Notes under the pieces: model-generated | Told to the model about the DNA's origin: nothing | The model's database searches: none | What the model saw: only the letters and a program-made list of their open reading frames with translations | Made by a program: the position numbers and the translations under genes | From: Verticillium longisporum | Lineage: Eukaryota > Ascomycota > Sordariomycetes > Glomerellales > Plectosphaerellaceae | DNA length: 64,000 nucleotides | NCBI GenBank assembly: GCA_019188255.1 | Contig: JAETXT010000001.1 | Coordinates: 8,370,001-8,434,000, forward strand | Direction: 5' to 3' | In this document: positions 56,298-64,000 of the stretch, one piece after another | How positions within the stretch are numbered: position 1 is the first letter of the stretch | Layout of the letters: each line of letters opens with the position of its first letter

Positions 56298-56751
56298 TAT
56301 TTAGTTTTAAGGCTAGAAAAATAGATTTAATATACTAGAGACTAGAGAATTATAAGTATACTAGAGACTAGAGAATTATAAGTATATTAGAGTAGCTATT
56401 AACCTTAGCGATAGCTCTTAATATTAGTTCTCGTAGCTATTCTATCTATAAAGAAAAGAAGAGCTAGTATTAAACTAATATTAAGAAACTATGATTAGGA
56501 GAATAATATCTAAGATATCTAGGATATCTAGGATCTATTATTCTTAGGAGTACGTAAACTAGGGCTTATATAATCGCTAAGAGTAGATAGGTATATCTAA
56601 CTTATATAGGTAATAGTAACTTAGAGAAGTAGATAATTTATAAAGAATTACCTATTATAAGACTTATTAGATACCCTACCTATTCGGAGCTCGCAAGCAT
56701 AGTAGAAGTACTAGATTAGAGTTTATATAAGTAGTGAAGCCCTTTTAATAA
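56298..56751. repeat. Long inverted repeat, right arm (uninterrupted)
   Basis: Reverse complement of 49501-49787 plus 51649-51791, with mostly transition differences. It is not occupied by the pogo elements, so it provides the empty-site sequence for copy 1 (TTTAATACTAGCTC in reverse) and a weaker one for copy 2. The outer end at 56750-56751 meets the copia relic. Confidence 0.87.
56331..56382. repeat. Tandem 26-bp duplication inside the right arm
   Basis: Two exact copies of a 26-mer (TATACTAGAGACTAGAGAAT then TATAAG). The left arm has only one copy, so the duplication arose after the arms became separate. Confidence 0.9.
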
Positions 56752-57400
56752 TTATAATTATATCGTTAATATAATAGAATAATATAGCCTTTAAAGGTAG
56801 TATAAATACCCCTAAATTAGATTCTAATATATTAAAACCTATGCTCTTTAAAGCTTTAAGTAGATTTTCATACTAGAGCCTAGGGGACTACTTTAACCTA
56901 TATAAGGCTTTATTTAGCTTATATATATAATTTTCTCGTATAGAGAAACTAGTAGGTTAAATAACGTATATATCTTTATCTATATCTATATAAATAAACG
57001 TTTTATTAATATCTAACTATTTAAAATCCTAGCCTAGATTTAGACCTAATATAAAACCTAATCTATAGCTCTTAGGTCTATAGGTAATACTAAAGGTATC
57101 TAAGTAATCTATACTAATAATTTAGTTAAATCTCTATATTACCTATCTAGCTTTATATTTTATTAATTTCTTATTTATATTATATTTTATTTTATAAACC
57201 TATCTACCCCCTAGTATATATTAGCTTCTTTAAATAGGGTATCTTTATTAATTAAAGATTAAGTATCTTTATCTATTAATTCCTAAAATTCTAAATTCAT
57301 AGCTTTATTCTAGTTATCTTTATTAGGGCTATTAATAGCTTAGCTATAAGTAGTAGGTTCCTTTATAGTACTTATAGTAAGTATATAGTTCTAGCTTAGG
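56752..57400 (-). pseudogene. RIP-degraded Ty1/copia reverse transcriptase relic
   Basis: Read on the minus strand, this AT-rich stretch keeps the order of the copia RVT_2 domain with stops at positions that usually hold Trp or Gln. From high to low coordinates: a region opening PTTYS with AINSPNKD and an LIDKDT-like segment (about 57358-57240); KYKAR and the IDYLDTFS block (about 57160-57090); the LDINKTF region (about 57000); the KLNKALY and SPR block (about 56900); and a degraded form of the YVDD active-site box (about 56770) with Asn for one Asp. It is cut off at about 56751, where the long inverted repeat begins, so RNase H and the 3' LTR are missing. Stops arising from TGG and CAG/CAA fit RIP. 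Confidence 0.82.
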
Positions 57401-57542
57401 AAGTTAAAGCAATTCCTTAGTAGTATATCCGATATATTTAGCTTCGAAAAGCTAGGCGCGGATGCTGGTGTTACATAGTCTATCTGTTCGGATGCACTCT
57501 GTTGCAACCTGCAACTGGGCTTACCCTTGGCCCTTTGAGGGT

Positions 57543-57866
57543 CTAAGGAACACCGAGGAGCTCATAGATTTCGGGCTGGAAGTCGGGGTCTGTCAATGTC
57601 TGATGAAATTCAGATTGGGCAGGCACTGTGACCCTGGATTCGTGATCTTTCGCGGTACCATTGGGTGCCTTCGCAAGTGACTCTTGGAGGTTTTTGAGTG
57701 ACCGGATAACGAACTTGTCTATCGGTCTGAACGACACTTCGTAGTCCTTTCTAGGTCGCACTTGAAGGTTGGGAGAGTACTTGCAGAGGTCTCCAGAGAG
57801 TTTGCAAACATGAGCCATGGAATCCAAGTCTGGGCTGCGAACAACATGTTCCGAGTATGCATACAT
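57543..57866 (-). CDS. Uncharacterised small ORF or 3' gene remnant
   Basis: 107 codons with ATG at 57866 and composition like real coding sequence (a region ending TDPDFQPEIYELLGVP). No domain recognised. The base before the ATG is preceded by a CATGTAG acceptor-like sequence, so it could be the last exon of a longer gene whose 5' part is lost or lies between here and the HET gene. It abuts the boundary of the AT-rich island (about 57440). Confidence 0.35.
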   Translation of the reverse strand: MYAYSEHVVRSPDLDSMAHVCKLSGDLCKYSPNLQVRPRKDYEVSFRPIDKFVIRSLKNLQESLAKAPNGTAKDHESRVTVPAQSEFHQTLTDPDFQPEIYELLGVP

Positions 57867-58036
57867 CTACATGTGGGCATGCGCAAACATCGCAGGCAGA
57901 AGGCCGGTCTATCCACACTGGCATCTTGTGGCTATTGATCTACTCGGTGCCGATATTGCGAAGGACCCTTTTCCTCCATTCATAATCTCGCTCTCGTGTT
58001 CCACCGAAAAGATGCCCCATTTGGTATTATCATAGA

Positions 58037-59830
58037 CTAGTAACTTTCCCCTGCTTCAAAGTTGATGCTCACACGCCAAACGGGTCCTAGACAGACCCTA
58101 GAGTCATATTCGACTCGCCTGGTGCAATCTATTGATAAAGGCTGCCTTCGTCTGCCGATGGTTCTCACGATGGTTAATGGCCTATTCCAGTCTCTTCCTG
58201 TGTCTGTGTGTATGGCGAGGGCCTTCTGCAAGTTATATGGGCTTTTGAAATTGTCCGCCACTTCGGTCAAGAGTTCAGAAATGGCATCGGTTTCGAAATC
58301 TTGTTCCCACGCGGGACGCTCGAGGAGAAGGTAGGAAAACTCCTCATCGTTTGTGGGCGAAGGTCGAATGCTCCAGATAACCACGAGATAGAATACCGCG
58401 GGAAGCATGACGTGCTCATCATCCAGCGATCCAGCATCGCTCAAGTCCGCGGGCGAAACATGAAAACGGCAGGCCGTCCACTGCTTTCCGAGCATGCCCA
58501 CGGACGCCATGAACAGATTCCGCTCGGCGTCACAGTGATTCGAGGGCCACCTGTTGTAGACGTACGCCATGACGTCTGGGCACGCGAGGGGCTCGATGTG
58601 CAGCACTGCCATGCAGGAGGCAGCTCGTTGGAACAGTGGAAGGAGCGTCTGGCTCTGGCGTATGGAAGTATGGGCTGGCAATGACACAATCAGGTAGATG
58701 GTCTGTCGTTTTTCAAAGGCTGGCTTTTCGACATAGTCAACTTTGTTGAACGTGTTGGGACGGGACGGGTCCCGGGCGAAGATGTCGCGGCCCCATTTCT
58801 GCAGCGGCACCACAATCTCGACGGCGTTCTGCAGGCCAGAGTAGCAGCCTAGACGCAGGATGTACGATGTGCGGAGCTCGCCCGCCGCGGGCGAGACTGT
58901 CGTGTAGACCAAGTCCCTGGACGTCTCGAGCCGGATGCCCTTGTTGGTCATGACAAACTCGGGCTCCATCATCCCAAACGTGTCCCTCCTTGACACGAAG
59001 TTGCAGGAGGCAAAGTCCGCGGGGCTCTCGGCAAGACAGCCCCGCGCGACATCGACCTCGGGACGAGCGACCAGGCACGGCGGAGACCAAGTAAAAATAC
59101 TGAGATCGTTCGTCTTTTGGATAATGTGCTCTTGCAACCGCAGAAACGCATTGTCTTCCTCGCCGTACAGGAGCGGCATGTTGACGCCGAAGAGGCCGAG
59201 AAGACAATAGGCCATGTCCTCCTTCCGCGTCGTCGTTCGGCGGGCTGCCCACGACATCTTCTCCGCCACGCAAATGACCCCGAGCGGCGTGCGGCCGTCC
59301 AGAACACGGGAATTGACGCTGGTGACATCTTCCAGCTGGCGCCTGAGTCGTAACTTGGTCCCGATGGTGCGCCAGGCGTTGTCGTAGAAGCGGACGTCTT
59401 TGGGGGCAATGAGCTCCTGCAGCGTCCATCCTCGCGTGAACCAGCGGCAGCGCTTCCACGTGTCAATCTGGCCCTCGTACGCCGCGGGAAAGGACGACAG
59501 GTCTTCGAGGTAGACGTAGCAGACCTGGGCGCGATGGTACCACATGAACATGGAGTTGATGGCCTCGGTGAGCTCGGCGCTGCTGGATTTGTCGATGCAG
59601 CACGTGTCGACCCAGACGTACTGGAGGTCTTCGGCGGCGGCAATCTCGCAGCTCTTCAGGATCTTGGCTAGGCCTGCGGAGGTGATGGGGGTCGCGTTGC
59701 GCGCCAGCCACTGCTTGAACGTGACTTCGCTGCCATGTTCCGTGCCCCAGGTATGGGAAAGAATGGCGTAGGGTGGGATCCCGCTGAAAAATTCCTTGAA
59801 TTCAAAGGTGGTTGTGTTGATGAGCCGCAT
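58037..59830 (-). CDS. HET-domain (heterokaryon incompatibility) protein
   Basis: Intact single-exon gene of 597 aa. The N-terminus MRLINTTTFEFKEF, then PPYAILSHTWG, begins the HET domain (PF06985). It continues with LQYVWVDTCCIDKSSSAELTEAINSMF, WKRCRWFTRGWTLQELIAPK and VRFYDNAW, then the RKEDMAYCLLGLFGVNMPLLYGE block common in HET-E-like proteins. The C-terminal part carries no NACHT, WD40 or ankyrin repeats, so this is a short-form HET protein. HET domains trigger programmed cell death on nonself fusion in some members; most are untested. Its location at the edge of a repeat island is common for this fast-evolving family. (In the quoted HET segments no more than 20 residues are contiguous in the window order except where motifs adjoin.). 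Confidence 0.92.
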   Translation of the reverse strand: MRLINTTTFEFKEFFSGIPPYAILSHTWGTEHGSEVTFKQWLARNATPITSAGLAKILKSCEIAAAEDLQYVWVDTCCIDKSSSAELTEAINSMFMWYHRAQVCYVYLEDLSSFPAAYEGQIDTWKRCRWFTRGWTLQELIAPKDVRFYDNAWRTIGTKLRLRRQLEDVTSVNSRVLDGRTPLGVICVAEKMSWAARRTTTRKEDMAYCLLGLFGVNMPLLYGEEDNAFLRLQEHIIQKTNDLSIFTWSPPCLVARPEVDVARGCLAESPADFASCNFVSRRDTFGMMEPEFVMTNKGIRLETSRDLVYTTVSPAAGELRTSYILRLGCYSGLQNAVEIVVPLQKWGRDIFARDPSRPNTFNKVDYVEKPAFEKRQTIYLIVSLPAHTSIRQSQTLLPLFQRAASCMAVLHIEPLACPDVMAYVYNRWPSNHCDAERNLFMASVGMLGKQWTACRFHVSPADLSDAGSLDDEHVMLPAVFYLVVIWSIRPSPTNDEEFSYLLLERPAWEQDFETDAISELLTEVADNFKSPYNLQKALAIHTDTGRDWNRPLTIVRTIGRRRQPLSIDCTRRVEYDSRVCLGPVWRVSINFEAGESY

Positions 59831-61482
59831 GTTTCTCGCTCAAGATGAGGCCACTCGGTACGATAGCGCAGTCATCGAATGTGGAGAGTAACCCTAGTGT
59901 ACTCTGTAGCTGCGCAGGGTGGACGTAGGATGAAGCTGTCAGCTACGCCATGGGGGGCTTCTCTCACGATGGAGACAGCAGAAAGAGGGGTCATGCTGGG
60001 TTGGGGCTGGGTTGTGCATATGCAGTGTGTTACCCATAGCCTCGTTGGTCCAGTGGTTGTCGCCGTGTCTTCAGGCCAGTCAGAAAGAAGTCTTACGATG
60101 TGTATCCTGAGTAACGATGCAGGAATGGGTCCATGAACTGTCTCCAGGTAGCCTTTCCGTTCCAAAGCCACAGATGCTTGAGTTAAAGCACTTCGAGTGG
60201 CTGAATACTGCGGCTGGTCTGTGGCTCGTCTGAGTTGGTTCGTGGCTGAGCAGCGATATCTGATCAAGTATCGAGGCTGACGTCACGTAGCCTTCTGCCT
60301 TCTGCCTTCTTCCACTTCTTCTGCTCTTCATTTCCTTCCCCATCACCAACACCACCACAACCATCATCATCATCATCAACACTCGCTCGAACCCGGCATG
60401 ATCCTCCAGCTGGCGACGGCCAGTCATCTCGAGAGCCACTCAAAATAACGTCGTATCGCGTCGTGCCAGCGCGGCGACACCAATCCTTTTGCAGCAATGT
60501 CGCGTGCGGCGCACCACCATCGACCACGCAGACGAATGACGGGCAAACGGGTGAGGTCATTGCCTGGGCTTCTCTGTCGGCCAACGGACCAATCATCAAG
60601 GGCATCCCGATGCCGTTCCTGGATGAATCCAGTCGCGTCAGAGCTTCCACCCATGTCGCAGCGATGGGTACAGCCGTCGAGCCTTGACCCGTCTGTCCCC
60701 TGACGGCCCCTCCCCGTGTCACATTGCCAACTTTTGCTCCGGTCTTGCCTCCCTGGCGAGCCCCATCATAGCCCCCGCGACCCTGAACGGCGGAGAGTCG
60801 CATCCATGATTTCATAGGGACCAAGCTTCCCGTCGCCGGCCCTCAGAAATGGGTGAGGTGGGAGGCTTCCTCGGTCCTCCTTGGCCACCTCACCCTGGCA
60901 TCGGCGAACAATCGTCCGTCTTTCTTGGCCCATACCAAGCCCTGTGTTCTCACCTATCCCCAGTTCCTCTGAACTCCGGAAACTGGTCGGCAACGTACTG
61001 GTCCGGGGAGATCATGTCTGTTTGAAGGACCCTGGTTTGGTTTTCTGGTCGGGCCTTGCTGGACAAAGTTGTCCGCAACCTGGCGATTTCCCCTAAATGG
61101 ATCGCCTCTTCTCCCGTTTCCTGGCATCTGGTGTCTTTCTCTCATTTTGCTCGCTTTAGTGTCGTGATGGTCACTGGCTCTAGCTGTCCATCTTATACTC
61201 CAGCTCTTCCCCCCTCCTCTTCATCTCGTATCCGTTCGGAGATTTCTTTGATACGGCAGTGTTCCCGCCAAACCAAGGCCACAGCCGCCCCCAGACTGTG
61301 TGACAACCCCTACCGCATTCGCCCCCTTCTCCTCACCTCCCCAGTATTGCCACATCATAGGCCGTCCTTCACTGCAGACCTGCCTGCTGCTCTTCCAGCC
61401 TGCTCCATTCTGCGAGGTCGACGTCAGCGCACCTCAGCGCCCGCTCTGCCGGAAACGCCTTTCGTATCTGCCCGCTGCCGCC
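59831..61482. promoter_or_regulatory. Divergent region, HET / kelch gene
   Basis: About 1.65 kb with no supported gene. Includes small simple repeats (GCCTTCT at 60288-60310, CAT at about 60361-60378) and a pyrimidine-rich leader before the kelch ATG (about 61190-61480). Confidence 0.5.
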
Positions 61483-64000
61483 ATGTCGTTCGCAGGGCTC
61501 CTACCATCATCATCCTCACCACATAGCCCAGGGCCTTCGTCTCCAAGCTTTCACACTTCGCGACCGAGATTCAATTCCCAACTGACATCTGATCGTTTAC
61601 GCGAAACTTCCATCATGCCGGCCTCCATGGTTGGCAACATAAAAAAGGGCCGCCAGTCTGTGTTCAAGGAGGTCGGGCTTGACGACGACCTAAGCGATGA
61701 CGGCTCGCAAGCGGGTCCGACCTCGCCGAGGGCCGACCGGAAAGCCTCCCTCGTCAGCGAAAAGGAATTCGGTGCCATCACATCGCTGCCGACGAAGCGA
61801 CAGCGAGACGACGACGTGCCTGATGCCGGCCGGCAAAGTGACCGTGATACCAGTGGGCAGTCGCACGACGAGAATGAGGACGGTCGCGACGAAGACAATG
61901 AAAATAAACACGAAGACCAGCAATCCTCACGGCCGGAACGCCGCCGATCGTGGTATACCAAGCTAGCAGCCGGGTACAAAAGGCCTCGCATCAAGACGGT
62001 GGTGACGGCACCTCCGTCCTCGGTGTCCAGTCTGCAGCGATTCACCGTCATTGCACTTCTCATTGCCGTTGTCTTTCCCGCTTTCAATTATCGCAGTGGT
62101 TCGAAGAAAATCGACGTCGGCGTTGAGGCCGGTGTCATTCAAACCAGGCAGACCAGCCCAACCGACGTCTGCACCAGATGGGCGCATCAAGGCAAGTGTC
62201 CCGCGTCGTGAACGCCATCCTAGACTAACACGTTCAGTCGCTCAAATCAATGGAACACTCTACATTTATGGTGGACAGGCCAAAACACGTGGTGACCAGG
62301 AGTTCAACACGTGGAGTAAGACAAACCACATTCTACAAGCCTGCCAATTCATCTCCGCTGACCACATCGTAGACAAGAACTTTCTGACTCTCGACTTGCA
62401 AAATTCCTGGGGCATTGACGAGCCGAAACTGACCGGGCTCGAGATCCCCGATGGACCCCCGGCCGTCTCTCTCGGCTACCTCTGGCAGGACTACGACAAC
62501 TTGTATCTCTACGGCGGACAATTTGCCGACAACGTCGACGACGGCAGCGGCGAACCTCAGTATGCGACACCCGACCCAATGGCACTGTGGCGATACGACA
62601 TCAAGAACAAGGAGTGGTCCAGCTTTGACGACCCTCGCACGTCGGCCGGCAACTACTCGACGCAGAGCGACATTCCCGTTCAGAGAGCCGCCGAAGGTGC
62701 CGGTCTATCTGTTCCTGAGCTTGGGCTGAGCTGGTATTTTGGAGGCCATCTGGACGTGGCTACGACCCGTGGCTGGTCGATTCAGATTGCCCGTCTCTTC
62801 CTCAGCAGTCTGCTCGAATGGACGCATCCTGGTTTCGCCAACACCGGCGTCGACACGCTGCACAGCTCTGGCGCTGGCGAAGGCGGCACCTACCGAAACA
62901 TCACCGAGGGCGGCACCCAGGGGGGCGAAAACTTTCCCGAGCGGGCCGATGCCGTCCTCATCTTCGTGCCCGGCTGGGGCAAGCGCGGTGTTTTGATCGG
63001 CCTCGGCGGAGGTGCCAACGAACAACTCACCGAGAATATGGAAAAACTCGATGTGTTTGACATTGAGACCTCCGAGTGGTACAACCAGGAGACCTCTGGT
63101 GACAAGCCGCCCGTTCGAGTCAATCCATGTGCCGTCGTTGCCAGTGCGCCGGACGCGTCCAGCTTCCAAATCTATCTCTTTGGAGGCCAGGATCTGGCTA
63201 CTGTGAGTATCGCAGTGACTTGACCATACACCATAGGATACTAACAGCACCAGGGCAATCAAACCCAATACAACGACATGTACATCCTGACCATTCCCGC
63301 CTTCCACTGGATCCGCGTCGACAATGGCGACTCGTCCTCGGTCCCCGCACCTCGGGCAGGCCACACGTGCACAATGCGCGACGGTCAGATGATTCTCGTC
63401 GGTGGCTACGTCGGCGAAGATATTTCATGCGACTCACCCGGCATCTATGTCTTCAACGCCTCCTCTTTACAGTGGGCCGATAAATTCAACGCCGGCGATC
63501 ACGATGCCGACATAAGCTCGGACAATCTGGTCCTTGCCAATTCATGGGGCTACCGCGTCCCCGAGCCCGTGCAAAAGGTCATCGGTGGCAACGCCGACGG
63601 CAGCGCGACTCTCACCACTCCCTCCAGCGGACCGGCCACTGATGGACCTTTCGCGACGGGCAAGCCCCCCGTCTTCACGATCACCGAGAGCGGCGCCACG
63701 GCGACCATCACGCAGCCTGCCCCGGGTGCCACAGGCGGCAACGCCGACACGCCCAGCGAGGGCGACAATAGCGGAGATGACGATGGGGGTAACTCGAACG
63801 CTGGACTCATTGCCGCTGGCATTATTGCAGGCATCTTTGCCCTGCTGGCCGCGTACCTCGGCTGGTGCGCATGGCTGTACCGCCGCCAGGTCGCCGCCTA
63901 CAAGCAGCACCTCGCCGTCGCGAACCGGTACCACGGGGCCTCGAACGCCTCCTTTGGACTCGGCGGCGGAGCGTTCGGCGGCCTTCTGGGCCGTGGCCGA
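61483..64000 (+). CDS. Kelch-repeat membrane protein, 3' partial
   Basis: Exons 61483-62191, 62238-63202 and 63254 to beyond the window edge. A long Ser/Asp-rich N-terminus with a basic patch precedes TM1 (FTVIALLIAVVFPAFNY). The beta-propeller follows, with repeats such as QINGTLYIYGGQAKT, DNLYLYGGQFADN, FQIYLFGGQDLAT and GQMILVGGYVGE, then a Thr/Gly-rich stalk and TM2 (GLIAAGIIAGIFALLAAYLG). Intron 1 (62192-62237) has a GC-AG boundary, GCAAGT...CTAAC...TTCAG. It joins WAHQ to VAQINGTLYIYGG in the only phase that gives a continuous protein; no GT donor nearby does so. Such wall- or surface-sensing kelch proteins are common in fungi, mostly uncharacterised. The end lies outside the window. 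Confidence 0.86.

Noticed and set aside
53653..57440. Centromere or replication origin because of extreme A/T
   Set aside because: RIP of transposons explains the composition: transition-type differences between repeat arms and a recognisable copia relic.
60040..60120. tRNA-like start (GTTGGTCCAGTGGTTGTCGC)
   Set aside because: It resembles the D-arm of a Glu-type tRNA, but no T-loop (GGTTCRANNCC) or acceptor pairing follows within 75 bases.
1..64000. CRISPR array, bacterial operon or riboswitch
   Set aside because: No regularly spaced repeats, and the gene structure is plainly eukaryotic with spliceosomal introns.

Overview
The window reads as nuclear DNA of a filamentous ascomycete (Pezizomycotina, most likely a Sordariomycete). 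The grounds are densely packed genes on both strands with short introns of about 35-145 nt (GT-AG, CTRAY-like branch points), a Zn2Cys6 regulator, a multi-TM P450, a DHN-melanin scytalone dehydratase, an AA9 polysaccharide monooxygenase, a HET-domain protein, and an AT-rich block that looks ruined by repeat-induced point mutation (RIP). The genus cannot be fixed from sequence alone. I rebuilt exon structures by hand from reading-frame phase, splice consensus and family conservation. Start codons are ATG unless stated.

Layout. 1-11.1 kb: an alkaline phosphatase whose 5' end I cannot find, then a possible three-gene metabolic group of a Zn2Cys6 regulator (-), a 4-coumarate/acyl-CoA ligase-like enzyme (-) and a divergent cytochrome P450 (+). 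13-23.6 kb: a four-TM ectodomain protein with a one-base frameshift, scytalone dehydratase (SCD1), a low-complexity basic protein, a Dap1/MAPR heme protein, a single-pass Cys-rich surface protein that is also frameshifted, and a zinc alcohol dehydrogenase. 25-37.5 kb: aldo-keto reductase, GFA-domain protein, small secreted Cys-rich protein (effector candidate), PX-associated (PXB/DUF3818) protein, beta-hydroxyacid dehydrogenase, Mn-type cation diffusion facilitator and a DUF4291 protein. 38-49.4 kb, mostly the cell surface: a fasciclin protein with an in-frame TAG, a GPI-type S41 peptidase, a GH47 mannosidase lacking its catalytic core, a frameshifted AA9 LPMO and a second four-TM ectodomain protein. 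49.4-57.4 kb: AT-rich repeat island. 57.5-64 kb: a small ORF, a HET-domain gene, and a kelch-repeat membrane protein that runs off the window.

The most interesting structure is the repeat island. A long (about 430-450 bp) inverted repeat, degraded mainly by transitions, brackets about 7.2 kb. Its left arm is interrupted twice, at TA dinucleotides, by two different pogo/Fot1-type transposons of identical length (1,859 bp) with clean base composition. The uninterrupted right arm serves as a paralogous empty site and confirms the termini. Next to it lies a RIP-riddled Ty1/copia reverse-transcriptase relic. The second theme is an excess of single-lesion genes. Several lesions sit in short homopolymers, so consensus error must be separated from true pseudogenization.
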